Positions 45,797 to 54,379 of a DNA stretch of 64,000 nt are shown piece by piece (within the stretch, counting starts at the first letter, position 1; the number at the start of each line of letters is the position of its first letter). The stretch comes from CAZCDS01 sp964497585 (GTDB lineage Bacteria > Desulfobacterota > Desulfomonilia > Desulfomonilales > Desulfomonilaceae), in assembly GCA_964497585.1 (NCBI GenBank), contig CAZCDS010000004.1, positions 148,247-212,246 of the forward strand, read 5' to 3'. The notes under the pieces are model-generated. The model had not been told where the DNA came from. It saw only the letters and a program-made list of their open reading frames with translations, and did not search any database. A program made the translations under genes and the position numbers.

Positions 45797-46669
45797 CTAT
45801 CGCATCACCAGAACCGAGCTCTGACATTTGCTCACAAAGCGCCCGATCCAGTCGGGGGGAAAAAGCCTGTGGATTAAAGATTTCTTCCCTGCCCAAATTG
45901 CCAGCAGGCTCTCATTCAGGTCTCCGCTGATGATGCTTTCAAATTCGTTTACCTCAGTGAGGCGAGTTGTGACGCTGATGTCGCGCTCCGAGTAGTACTC
46001 GCCGAGCTCAAAGAGCCGAGAGAATGCGTCAACGTTGATGCTTCCGTTCTCGCTCAGTCCGATCAGCTCCAGTTTGGCCGAATGGATCGTGACCATCTGG
46101 CTGATCATTTCCATCGATTCCTGGCTGATGTACCCTTGATCGAAACAGGCGCGGATTTGGGCTACCGGCTGCTCCTGCTTCACCAGCAAGACCGAGCAAT
46201 CCGCATCGTTCACGATGTGCTGCGGAACAGGCTTGGCGCCTTCCCAGACGCAGTTCTCGCCTTTTGTGCAACCGAGCACGATAAGATCGCTCTGATCCTC
46301 GTCCGCTTCCGCCAAGATTTCAGACCGGGGCTTTCCTACCCGGAGTCGAACCTTGAAGTCTTTTTTCCGGCCGCTCACGCTATCCGTTTCTTCCCAGCGT
46401 CCGCTTTTCAGGGTCTTCCACTCATGATCTGCCGCGGGCACGCCGTAGGGAGATTCTCCGGCACGCCAACTACCGAGAAAAAGATCTCGATACCGCTGGA
46501 AAGCCTGGGCCACCTCGAGGGCGGCCGGATCGGTCACACGTCTGACGGACGAGGCCGAATGAACACCGAGCAAGGTAACGTCCGCCAATGTGTTCGCGGC
46601 CAATTTCACCGTTTCTCTTATTGCATATTCGCTGTATGAGTGTTCGTCTCCTGCAAATAGAATCCTCAT
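45797..46669 (-). CDS. universal stress protein, long form
   Basis: 290 residues. The N-terminal USP fold starts MRILFAGDEHSYSEYAIRET and continues DVTLLGVHS. The ATP-loop-like segment LIVLGCTKGENCVWEGAKPV and VNDADCSVLLVKQE complete the first domain near 165. The C-terminal part (170-290) is a second, degenerate USP-like domain ending CQSSVLVMR. The first domain carries an insertion of about 35 residues (YRDLFLGSWRAGESPYGVP). USP proteins help survival under starvation or oxidative and respiratory stress. It is the last gene of the minus-strand stress cluster, 18 bp after the preceding USP-like gene. Confidence 0.83.
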   Translation of the reverse strand: MRILFAGDEHSYSEYAIRETVKLAANTLADVTLLGVHSASSVRRVTDPAALEVAQAFQRYRDLFLGSWRAGESPYGVPAADHEWKTLKSGRWEETDSVSGRKKDFKVRLRVGKPRSEILAEADEDQSDLIVLGCTKGENCVWEGAKPVPQHIVNDADCSVLLVKQEQPVAQIRACFDQGYISQESMEMISQMVTIHSAKLELIGLSENGSINVDAFSRLFELGEYYSERDISVTTRLTEVNEFESIISGDLNESLLAIWAGKKSLIHRLFPPDWIGRFVSKCQSSVLVMR

Positions 46670-46687
46670 AGCCTTTCTCCTTCATCT

Positions 46688-47488
46688 TCAATGGAAAGCC
46701 AGCAGCGCAGCATTCTTGACCCGATTAAGCCATTGAAGTTCTTCGTTGTCCTTGTTTATGGTCCGTTCTAACGCCACTGCAACCAGACCATAATCTTGAA
46801 GGATGTCTTCGGCATCTGCTCCCGGCGCCTGCGATAGTAACCCCTTGGCGCTCACGGTGCAGCCCGCTTGCGTCAAAAGTCGTTGTCCGACAAGCACGGC
46901 TTCCCGAAGCTCGTCGTTTTCACTGCCTTGGCCGTTTTCCGCAGAGAAGCCCAGTACCAGCGGGACCGAACATTTTTGCCAAACCTTTTGAAAAAGCGCG
47001 GTCAGTGTTCGTGTCCCACGGACATCCAGGCACAAAAGCAAAACCTGGTTGAGTTTCCTCAGAGATCGCACGAGAACCAGGGGCGCGGCCAGTTTTTGGT
47101 AAAGCTTCGTGTGGAGATGCTTTAGCAGGGGTTGTGGCGTCCATGGGAAGTGGACCCCTTCCACGAAGAAACCGAACTCTTCCTGCTGGGTGATTCTTAA
47201 GAGTTCCGATTCCCGGTCACCATAGATAACTCGGGGTTCTTTGAGCACGGGGCAGAACTCCATCTCAGGACGAATCAGTTCGGCTATCTCGGCCCTGCCC
47301 GTCTCTATCATCTCCTTTTCCCAGGTTCGGCTGGCCCAACCAGCTCCCATTGAGGACTCGTGGGGAGGAGCATCCTTCACGTACACGGGGTGGATTTCCA
47401 TCTCCATCAGGCCTCCCAGTTGACAGGCGAACCTGATGGCCAGACTCGAAGGCAAATCCACTTCAATTGATACCAACGTCTTAATCAC
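46688..47488 (-). CDS. USP-like protein
   Basis: 266 residues from a GTG at 47488. I chose this start because GGAGGA lies 7 bases upstream and the product then begins VIKTLVSIEVDLPSSLAIRF, the normal first strand of a USP fold. The frame opens earlier, at an ATG at 47563, but without a ribosome site. Segments VYGDRESELLRITQQEEFGFF and KLAAPLVLVRSLRKLNQ fit a USP domain. A second similar unit follows (LLLCLDVRGTRTLTAL to YGLVAVALERTI). ATP-binding glycine motifs are weak. It lies between the receiver gene and another USP and probably acts with them in the stress regulon. Confidence 0.75.
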   Translation of the reverse strand: MIKTLVSIEVDLPSSLAIRFACQLGGLMEMEIHPVYVKDAPPHESSMGAGWASRTWEKEMIETGRAEIAELIRPEMEFCPVLKEPRVIYGDRESELLRITQQEEFGFFVEGVHFPWTPQPLLKHLHTKLYQKLAAPLVLVRSLRKLNQVLLLCLDVRGTRTLTALFQKVWQKCSVPLVLGFSAENGQGSENDELREAVLVGQRLLTQAGCTVSAKGLLSQAPGADAEDILQDYGLVAVALERTINKDNEELQWLNRVKNAALLAFH

Positions 47489-47563
47489 GTCGTATTCCTC
47501 CATTCGAGGATTCGGGGCAGCCGGCTGCACACATTCTCCCGTTGGGGGAGACATGGAGAGCAT

Positions 47564-47953
47564 CTAATTCTGCTGCTCCCGTATCTTTGCTTCGGCTCGA
47601 CTCACCACCGACTGGATCTCCCTCAGCTTAAAGGGTTTGGCAATAAAGTCGAAGACCCCTTGCTGGAAAGACTCCTTGGCTGTCTCCATGGTGGCAAAGC
47701 CGGTTATGACGATCACTTCGGTTCTTGGTAAGCGTCGCTTTGCCTCCCCAAGCAGTTGCATGCCATCGATGCCCTTCATCTTCAGATCTGTTATGATGAT
47801 GTCGTAATCGATGTGCCGAATCTGCTCCATGGCTTCGGTACTCTCAGTAAAGGTATCAACTTCGTACCCCTGCTTTTCCAGTGCAGGCTTCAGGCGTCTG
47901 CACACGATTGGTTCATCATCCAAAACCATGATTTTCAGTTTGTCCGCTGTCAT
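47564..47953 (-). CDS. single-domain response regulator (receiver only)
   Basis: 129 residues: LDDEP acidic pocket, phospho-Asp in DYDIIITDLKMKGIDG, Thr in VIVITGFATME, Lys in FIAKPFKLRE. There is no output domain, so it acts through protein contacts or as a phosphorelay intermediate. AAGGAGG 5 bases upstream gives a strong start. It lies 10 bp downstream of the PEP-synthase-like gene and upstream of the USP-like genes. It resembles the receiver of the NtrC-type regulator at 53023-54366, so it may compete for or buffer the same kinase (inference). Confidence 0.9.
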   Translation of the reverse strand: MTADKLKIMVLDDEPIVCRRLKPALEKQGYEVDTFTESTEAMEQIRHIDYDIIITDLKMKGIDGMQLLGEAKRRLPRTEVIVITGFATMETAKESFQQGVFDFIAKPFKLREIQSVVSRAEAKIREQQN

Positions 47954-47963
47954 AGCGTCCTCC

Positions 47964-50519
47964 TTAGGTGAGGGATTGTGCCAGGTGTTGGTGCCGGTCG
48001 AAGAACTCGTCCACGAATTTGGTAATGTCTCGGTCGCTTCTTAACCTGATGTCCAGTTGCCTTGAGAAGCCTATGAGTACTCCCAGAATCTGCAGTCGTT
48101 GCCGGATCTCTTCCTTTCCCAGGTGTCTCAATCTCGCCACTATGAGATCACCTTTGGTCACCGCATTGAAGTGGTAGCGGGATAGGATCTCGGCCAGCAC
48201 TTGTGCTCTTCTGGATCGTCGGGTGATATCGGTTACCCCGCCAACGAATCGGAAGTAGATCTGATTGTGCTCAGCCTCTTCATCCATTCTCGCGTCGATC
48301 AGGTTGAAGTGGTACCCCAGGCGAAGGTGCAGATTCATGTAAGATCTGTTGATGACCGCCAGGTTGAACCCGCTCGAGGCGACCCCGCCACCGGTTGCAT
48401 CCCAGTTTCTTGTCAAGCTGGACATCAGGCCTTTGAAATCGACGTCCACCGGCTCGGTACTCCATGCCTCGCGCTGAGAGACTCCGGCCCAAAGGGCACT
48501 TAACGGCAGGGACCGGATCTGATCGACTCGCACCCGGTCGCCGGTCGCCTCGGGATGGATTCCACCCCCCAGGTCCAGGATCTTCAGACCTATGGGTACG
48601 TCGGAGATCAGGGTCCAAATCTTGACATTCTTGAATCGTCGCAAGAGCAAGGGGAGATCCATCAGCTCCTGCACAGCGTTTTCATGGATGAATCTGATCA
48701 GGTCATGAACGGAGACACAGCCCTCGGCCGTGAACTCAGGAGATTGAGGATCGATGAGATGGAGCGGCGCGACCCGCTTGAGCAACCGACGGAGAAGGCG
48801 GAACTCGAAAGACTCCTCAAACACGGTCGACTGGACCAATTCATGGAGGAGGAGCTCTTCAATCCGCCCTTCGTACACCACCCTATGGTAGGTGTCCAGC
48901 GTGATCTCCTGGTCATCCCGAAGGCTCCCTATTGCACCGGGGACATCGACCAGAGCCGGGACCCTGAACTCCCTTGCCAGGGTCGCAAGGTGCCCGGCGG
49001 CAGAACCGCGCTCGGTGATCAAAGCCGAGGCCTTGGGAACCACCGGGGCCAACCATGGTGCGGTGTAGTGACTTACGAGGACCGCACCGTCGGGAAAGTC
49101 GTCCATTTCTCCGTTTGTGTGGACGATTCTCACGGGGCCCGATCCGACACCGGTGTGCGCTACCATGCCCTTGTCCTGGATGAGAATGGGATACAGAGTG
49201 CATGTCTCGCACATATCGTCGGCGGACTGCAATCCCTCTTGGGAAATGAGCAGGGAACGGCTCTGCAGAAGCCAGCAACGTCCCGTCTTGTCAACGGCCC
49301 ATTCTACCTCTTGAGGCCGCTTGAAGAAGCGTTCCAACGCGAGGGCCCACTTCACCAGCGTATCCATGGTTTTCTTTGAGATCGCAGGCTGGCTCTGCTC
49401 GGCCGGGGATAGGGGCGCTTTCTCCTCTCCTCCGCCCGAAGAGAGCCTTATCACCCACTTTTTGGTCGCTATGTCCTCCGACCTGATTGCATGGGGGGGC
49501 TGTTTCTCTATTACGAACCGGTCCAGCGAGTTCAACCCTTCGGCCACCACCCTACCCAAACCGAATGACGCGTAAATAGCCAGGCAGTTGGAGGCCGGTT
49601 CTTCGACATACACGGTCTGGACAACCCCGCTCGCTTCGCTCGGGATAATCTCCTGGCACAGGACCGCCATGGCAGCTTCCTGTCCGACCATCCCCATGCG
49701 TTCCCGGTAGGAGAGTGCCTCCGTAGAATAGAGACTGGCCAAAACCTTCTTGTATGCTTCCTGGATCTGGTCCTGGCGGACATTCATCACCGTTTCATGG
49801 AGGCCTGCGAACGAAAGCTCTCCGTCTTCTCCGTACGCGCTGCTCCGAACCACCCACCGGCTTTCCTTTTTCTCCGCGTACCTTTCGATCTCTCCAGCCA
49901 GGTCCCGCGGTACTATCCCGGCCAATATGCTGTACCGGATCTGACCCGAGGCCCTGCTCAGACTCTCCTTTCCCGATACCCAGGCCTCCAGCCATTCGTG
50001 TATCCTTTTCTCGAGATCGTTGTATTCCAGAAACCGGCGGTACGCCACGTTGGTGATCACAAAGCCGTCGGGTACGGGGATGTCGGTTCGGCGAATGATC
50101 TCGGCGAGGGTGTTGGCTTTGCCGCCGGTGAGTTTCGGGTTGTCCACAGCAGCTTCGCCCAGGGGAATGACATACGGGGCGTCTAGCACTATCAACCGAC
50201 CCCTCAGTTCCGCCTCCATGGGAAGAAAGATCCGATCGAGCGCGGGATAGAGTTCGCTGTAGCGGTTTGATGCGATGAGATTGAGCCTTTTCACCATGCG
50301 AAGAAGGAGGTCTTGGAGTTCACGCACCACATCGAAGAGATACTTGCGATCGAATATGTAATCCCCACCGGACTTCTCGCCGAGGTCTACGATCAGTTCC
50401 ATGGCCCGCTGGTGGCTTTGCAGCATTGCCTGGAACTGCTCGAATACCTGCGGAAGGGTCAAGATCTCCGACTTCCGTGGAGTAAATCTCTCAACAATTT
50501 CTTTGATGCAAGACCACAC
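47964..50519 (-). CDS. PEP-synthase-like phosphotransferase with unusual C-terminal domain
   Basis: 851 residues; GTG start at 50519 with GGAG 9 bases upstream. An N-terminal helical region (1-115) is followed by a PPDK_N ATP-grasp (about 120-425): LTGGKANTLAEIIRR, VVRSSAYGEDGELSFAGLHE, EVEWAVDKTGRCWLLQSRSL. A swivelling phosphohistidine domain follows at about 450-560 with GSAAGHLATLAREFRVPALV (His510). The TIM-barrel PEP/pyruvate domain of true PEP synthases, which should follow, is absent. Instead there are about 290 residues of unrecognised sequence (560-851). It therefore probably transfers a phosphate from ATP through His510 to an unknown acceptor, as rifampin phosphotransferases do. 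It sits amid USP and receiver genes, pointing to a stress role. Confidence 0.85.
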   Translation of the reverse strand: MWSCIKEIVERFTPRKSEILTLPQVFEQFQAMLQSHQRAMELIVDLGEKSGGDYIFDRKYLFDVVRELQDLLLRMVKRLNLIASNRYSELYPALDRIFLPMEAELRGRLIVLDAPYVIPLGEAAVDNPKLTGGKANTLAEIIRRTDIPVPDGFVITNVAYRRFLEYNDLEKRIHEWLEAWVSGKESLSRASGQIRYSILAGIVPRDLAGEIERYAEKKESRWVVRSSAYGEDGELSFAGLHETVMNVRQDQIQEAYKKVLASLYSTEALSYRERMGMVGQEAAMAVLCQEIIPSEASGVVQTVYVEEPASNCLAIYASFGLGRVVAEGLNSLDRFVIEKQPPHAIRSEDIATKKWVIRLSSGGGEEKAPLSPAEQSQPAISKKTMDTLVKWALALERFFKRPQEVEWAVDKTGRCWLLQSRSLLISQEGLQSADDMCETCTLYPILIQDKGMVAHTGVGSGPVRIVHTNGEMDDFPDGAVLVSHYTAPWLAPVVPKASALITERGSAAGHLATLAREFRVPALVDVPGAIGSLRDDQEITLDTYHRVVYEGRIEELLLHELVQSTVFEESFEFRLLRRLLKRVAPLHLIDPQSPEFTAEGCVSVHDLIRFIHENAVQELMDLPLLLRRFKNVKIWTLISDVPIGLKILDLGGGIHPEATGDRVRVDQIRSLPLSALWAGVSQREAWSTEPVDVDFKGLMSSLTRNWDATGGGVASSGFNLAVINRSYMNLHLRLGYHFNLIDARMDEEAEHNQIYFRFVGGVTDITRRSRRAQVLAEILSRYHFNAVTKGDLIVARLRHLGKEEIRQRLQILGVLIGFSRQLDIRLRSDRDITKFVDEFFDRHQHLAQSLT

Positions 50520-50541
50520 GATACGAACTCCGCTGCGGGAG

Positions 50542-50576
50542 GGGCATCCATATACTATAATACCATGAGGATGCCC
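50542..50576. repeat. 8-bp inverted repeat before the phosphotransferase gene
   Basis: GGGCATCC (50542-50549) and GGATGCCC (50569-50576) flank a 19-base AT-rich centre containing TATACTATAATACC. It falls in the 68-bp gap after the TIGR02186 gene. No T-run follows on the minus strand, so it may be an operator or mRNA-processing hairpin instead of a terminator. Confidence 0.45.
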
Positions 50577-50587
50577 TTGGGGACCAC

Positions 50588-51367
50588 TCAGTGGGCGCCT
50601 TTGCCCTTGAATATGAACCCCATGATGAATCCCGCTACGAGGGCGATCACTACGGCAAGTACGCCGTATAACACCCCATGCTTGGTTGCCAATACTGCCA
50701 GGAACGCGGTGACTCCTCTCATGTCCACACGCAGTGGGAGAGATTGCTTGTTGAGAAGCTCCCCTTTGTAGAAGACCGAAAGGGTTGCCTCGTACTTGCC
50801 GGGAGCCACATTGCTGGGCAACCTGAGTTGCCCCTCCAACCTGGAGCGGCCCTCTGCAGCAGGCGTTGTATGGAGCGCGCCGGGAAACACTCCATACAGT
50901 CCCTGGCTCTCCTTGAGTTTAGCAAACTCCCTGAACAGAGCCGGCTTCTGGGACTGGGGAACCCCTCCGGAAAACGTCACTCGTTTGGCCAATGCAGCAT
51001 AGCCCGATTCTCCTGTACTTCCTGAACCCGTCGCCAGAGTTGGGGCAGTGCTGGCCACCAGGTAGACAGAAGGAGCACCACTCACCTCGACCTCTCCAAC
51101 GCTCATCCAGAGACCGCCCCGGCGGCCCTTTCTGAGAAGATGAACGTCGCGAGCCGGCCCCGTGATCTCGACAACAGCTTGGGTTCCTTCAGGGATCTCA
51201 CCGGAGATGGTGATCGGTGCACCCCGAAATGATTCGGTAACGTGGAGAGCATTCGGCATCAGGTGGAAGCCGGTTGAAGATCCCATGACGAGCGGGGGAT
51301 AGCACAGAGCGCCAAGCAGCGCCACTGTCAACCCGACTATCTGTACAACCGCCTTTCTAGCCGACAT
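50588..51367 (-). CDS. TIGR02186 family exported membrane protein
   Basis: 259 residues: signal/anchor (7-29), beta-rich periplasmic domain and a C-terminal helix (about 228-252, YGVLAVVIALVAGFIMGFIF). GAPITISGEIPEGTQAVVEITGP, HLLRKGRRGGLWMSVGEVEV and PSVYLVAST match the TIGR02186 family, whose genes lie beside TauE exporters in other proteobacteria. Function is not proven; it is thought to be a partner of the exporter. It begins one base after the TauE gene ends, so the genes are cotranscribed. Confidence 0.85.
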   Translation of the reverse strand: MSARKAVVQIVGLTVALLGALCYPPLVMGSSTGFHLMPNALHVTESFRGAPITISGEIPEGTQAVVEITGPARDVHLLRKGRRGGLWMSVGEVEVSGAPSVYLVASTAPTLATGSGSTGESGYAALAKRVTFSGGVPQSQKPALFREFAKLKESQGLYGVFPGALHTTPAAEGRSRLEGQLRLPSNVAPGKYEATLSVFYKGELLNKQSLPLRVDMRGVTAFLAVLATKHGVLYGVLAVVIALVAGFIMGFIFKGKGAH

Positions 51368-51368
51368 C

Positions 51369-52298
51369 TCAATGCCCTCCTTTGTATGCGAGCATGAGAT
51401 CGGGAGGGATGACCAGACTTCCCAGCATCTGGACCATCACGATCAGGACCAGCGACGCCAGGATGATTTTCAACTGGTCGCCCTTGAATCGTTGACTCAG
51501 GCGTGCGCCAAATTGAGCCCCGACCGTCGAACCGATCAACAACAAAATCGCAAGAACCAGGTCCACCGTCCTGTTGGTTGCCGCCTGCATAACCGTAACG
51601 TTGATACAGGTAAACAGTATTTGAAAAAGACTCGTCCCCACAACCACGTGCATCGGCATGCGAAGCAGGTACACCATTACCGGAACCATGATGAACCCCC
51701 CGCCGACTCCCATGATGGCGGCCAGGATTCCAACGAAGATACCCAGTATGAGGGGAAGCAAGGGAGAGAGGACTACGCCGGACTTTGAGAATTCCATTTG
51801 CCACGGCAAGGAGCCGATGGCCCGGACATAGAGCGAGGGCCTAGTCGAAACCGAGACCTCCGGCTCGACAGCTCGTTTCCTGAGACTCTGAAGGCTCTCC
51901 AAGAACATGTAGAAGCCCACGACTCCGAGCATGATCACGTACGTGATTTTAATAACGAAATCCGCGTTCCCGAGGCTTCTCAGGACCTTTATGAGCTGCA
52001 CGCCCAGCGTTCCACCAACGATCCCGCCGATCAAGAGCAAGATTCCCATCTTGAAATCGACGTTGCCCATTCGATAATGGGCGTACGTAGCTGACGTCGA
52101 TGCCGCGACGATCTGATTTGAGTCCGACGCGGCGGCAACAACGGGCGGAATGCCGACCATGATGAGCAGCGGAGTCATCAAGAACCCTCCACCAACTCCG
52201 AAAAGCCCGGAGAGGAATCCTACTGTTCCACCCAGTCCGAGCAACAAGATGACGTTTACACTGTTGCCGGCAATTGGAAGATACACGCTCAAATTCAT
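51369..52298 (-). CDS. TauE/SafE-family sulfite/organosulfonate exporter
   Basis: 309 residues with about eight membrane helices in two homologous halves, each starting with the family's Gly-rich motif: LSGLFGVGGGFLMTPLL and AAIMGVGGGFIMVPVMVYLL. The family exports sulfite, sulfoacetate or related anions by proton coupling. The start overlaps the USP stop by 4 bp and the end adjoins the TIGR02186 gene. In a sulfur-metabolising anaerobe this would remove sulfite under stress (inference); substrate assignment is by family only. Confidence 0.9.
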   Translation of the reverse strand: MNLSVYLPIAGNSVNVILLLGLGGTVGFLSGLFGVGGGFLMTPLLIMVGIPPVVAAASDSNQIVAASTSATYAHYRMGNVDFKMGILLLIGGIVGGTLGVQLIKVLRSLGNADFVIKITYVIMLGVVGFYMFLESLQSLRKRAVEPEVSVSTRPSLYVRAIGSLPWQMEFSKSGVVLSPLLPLILGIFVGILAAIMGVGGGFIMVPVMVYLLRMPMHVVVGTSLFQILFTCINVTVMQAATNRTVDLVLAILLLIGSTVGAQFGARLSQRFKGDQLKIILASLVLIVMVQMLGSLVIPPDLMLAYKGGH

Positions 52299-52783
52299 AC
52301 GGAGTTCCCCTTTGCTGAACTCTGAGAAAAATCATCAGATATTCTGGTTATCTGTCCTGCCTTTTCCACTACCAGGATTTCACCCTCAAACGCGCTGCGG
52401 AGACTTCTGAGAGAGGCGGCAAAACTCGATGCGTCCGGACCTTCCTTGTTGGTCGGGGCCGCGACGACGATGAACTGGATCGTTGGCTGTGATCGCACAA
52501 AGCGAACTACTTCGTCGAACAATCGCCCCGCAGTGACGAAAATCTCCATGCTGAGCGAGTGTTTCCGGCTTTCTTCCATGGCGTGCTCCAGCCATCCGTG
52601 TTGCGTCCTGTCCAGGTCCTTGAGACGGACCTGCGAGACAGCCGAGCGTTTCTCATCTTTCGGTCGGGAAACCGCGATCACCGCCACTCCGGACTCGATC
52701 CGAGCAGCTAACCGAATCCCGTAGATGATCGAGCCCTCGAACGGTGAATCGCTGTCTATTGCCACAAGCACCTGTTTGCCCAT
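52295..52783 (-). CDS. universal stress protein (UspA family)
   Basis: 162 residues from the ATG at 52783 (GGGAG about 8 bases upstream; the ATG at 52807 is an alternative). The fold begins QVLVAIDSDSPFEGSIIYGI, continues IESGVAVIAVSRP, then FIVVAAPTNKEG where the usual ATP-binding GxxGxxxxxxGS is not clear, and ends SAFEGEILVVEKAG. The C-terminus has a Ser-rich tail. First gene of the stress operon, 28 bp downstream of the sigma-54-type promoter, and overlapping the TauE gene by 4 bp. Confidence 0.82.
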   Translation of the reverse strand: MGKQVLVAIDSDSPFEGSIIYGIRLAARIESGVAVIAVSRPKDEKRSAVSQVRLKDLDRTQHGWLEHAMEESRKHSLSMEIFVTAGRLFDEVVRFVRSQPTIQFIVVAAPTNKEGPDASSFAASLRSLRSAFEGEILVVEKAGQITRISDDFSQSSAKGNSV

Positions 52784-52811
52784 GAAACCATCTCCCGGTC
52801 CATCCATTTGT

Positions 52812-52827
52812 TAAGCAAATTATGTGC
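52812..52827 (-). promoter_or_regulatory. sigma-54 (RpoN) promoter
   Basis: On the minus strand CGGCAC-ATAAT-TTGCT matches the -24/-12 consensus TGGCAC-N5-TTGCW at all but one position, with GG and GC correctly spaced. It lies 28 bp before the USP start and downstream of an NtrC-type activator gene, which is the expected arrangement. Confidence 0.7.
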
Positions 52828-52893
52828 CGTACCGGAATAACAAATGAACGCAATAGGATAGCTGTGTAAGAGGCCAGAGATCGGCAGAGTACC

Positions 52894-52971
52894 TGTTTCA
52901 AAATGAAAAGAGGGATGGCGTGAATGCCGCTGAACGAGGCGGGGAGCAGATGTCGGCTTTGTTTCAAAATG
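52894..52971. promoter_or_regulatory. paired 12-bp repeats, possible activator sites
   Basis: TGTTTCAAAATG occurs at 52894-52905 and 52960-52971. The first copy extends into a palindrome, TTTCA-AAA-TGAAA (52896-52908). They are about 70 and 135 bp upstream of the sigma-54 promoter, the usual distance of NtrC-type enhancer sites. Confidence 0.45.
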
Positions 52972-53022
52972 GATTGGTCGAGGAATTATCCGGTGAGTCG
53001 ACTGGCTCATTCACTGCTACGA

Positions 53023-54366
53023 TTACTCCGGAGTTCGAGAGAGACCGTACTTTTTCATCTTCCTCCACAACGTGGTTCTCGGAACGCCCAAGATTCTGCC
53101 GGCCTGCCCTACGTTGTGGTCGGTATACTCCAGGACCCTCTTGAGATAATCCATCTCACGCTCTTCCAATGTCGGCCATTTCCCGAAGGTTTCCACAGAA
53201 TATTCGCACAGGTCCGGAGGCAGATCATCGACGGTCACCGCGTCGGTCTCCGCCAGGGCGACTGCCCTCTCGATGATGTTCTCCAACTCTCGCACGTTAC
53301 CAGGATAGGTGTAGGCTCGAAGTATCTTTTCAGCCTTCGGGTCGATGCGGGAAATTCTCTTGGAGAATTTTGAGCTAGATCGGTTCATGAAGTATCGGAT
53401 GAGAATGGGAATATCCTCCCTCCGTTCCATGAGACTCGGGACGGTAATCTCGACCACGTTTAGCCGGAAATAGAGATCTTCCCTGAAACGGGATTCCTGT
53501 ATGGCACGCTTGAGATCCTTGTTAGTTGCTGTAATGAACCTGAGATCGAGTTGTATGGGCTTGTTCGAGCCGACACGCATTATCTCCTTTTCCTGGATCA
53601 CACGTAATAACTTACCCTGCATCGACAGCGGCATGTCACCTATTTCGTCCATGAACACCGTCCCCCTGTCCGCGGCTTCCAGGATACCGATCTTGGTCGC
53701 GGTGGCCCCTGTGAAGGCACCACGCTGGTACCCGAAGAGTTCACTTGCTATCAACTCCTCTGTGAATCCACCACAGTTGAACGCCACGAAGGGCCGGTCC
53801 TTTCGCCAGCTCTTCCGATGGATAGATCTTGCCACCAGCTCTTTGCCCGTACCGCTGTCACCTTGAATGAGGATGCTGCAGTCCAAGGGGGCTACCTTGT
53901 CGATCATGTCAAAGACCCCCTTCATGCCTGCGCTGATGCCGACCATTTCCCCCCATCCGTCGGCGGGATACAGCCGGGATTTCAGCTCCCGATTTTCTTC
54001 CCGGAGGTGCCGATGCTCGAGTGCCCTCGCCACGAGATGCCTTATTTCATCCAGCTTCAAGGGTTTTGCCACGTAGTGGAAGGCTCCGAGTTTCACTGCC
54101 TCGATTACCGACTCGATTGAAGCATACCCGGTAATCAAGATGACTTCCGTCTCGGCAAATCGAGCCTTAATCCCCTGGAGGACTTCAATTCCATCTATTC
54201 CGGGCAGCTTCAGGTCCAAGAGAACGAGATCGAAGGGGTTGGTCTCCTGACTTTTGAGGAAATCCTCACCCGAGCCGTAGGTTTCCACGGTGTAGCCTTC
54301 TTTGGTCAGCGTCTTTTGGAGTCGCGTCCGAACCACTGCCTCATCGTCTACTACGGCCAGGCGCAT
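53023..54366 (-). CDS. NtrC-family sigma-54-dependent response regulator
   Basis: 447 residues. Receiver: VDDEAVVRTRL, phospho-Asp in FDLVLLDLKLPGIDG, Lys in YVAKPLKLDEI. AAA+ domain (about 138-370): Walker A GDSGTGKELVAR, sigma-54-contact loop GAFTGA (in ELFGYQRGAFTGA), Walker B GTVFMDEIGDM. The C-terminal Fis-type helix-turn-helix is HNVGQAGRILGVPRTTLWRK. It activates RpoN promoters when phosphorylated by the adjacent kinase; the promoter at 52812-52827 is the obvious candidate target. It starts 13 bp after the kinase gene. Confidence 0.95.
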   Translation of the reverse strand: MRLAVVDDEAVVRTRLQKTLTKEGYTVETYGSGEDFLKSQETNPFDLVLLDLKLPGIDGIEVLQGIKARFAETEVILITGYASIESVIEAVKLGAFHYVAKPLKLDEIRHLVARALEHRHLREENRELKSRLYPADGWGEMVGISAGMKGVFDMIDKVAPLDCSILIQGDSGTGKELVARSIHRKSWRKDRPFVAFNCGGFTEELIASELFGYQRGAFTGATATKIGILEAADRGTVFMDEIGDMPLSMQGKLLRVIQEKEIMRVGSNKPIQLDLRFITATNKDLKRAIQESRFREDLYFRLNVVEITVPSLMERREDIPILIRYFMNRSSSKFSKRISRIDPKAEKILRAYTYPGNVRELENIIERAVALAETDAVTVDDLPPDLCEYSVETFGKWPTLEEREMDYLKRVLEYTDHNVGQAGRILGVPRTTLWRKMKKYGLSRTPE

Positions 54367-54379
54367 CAGATACTCCTTT

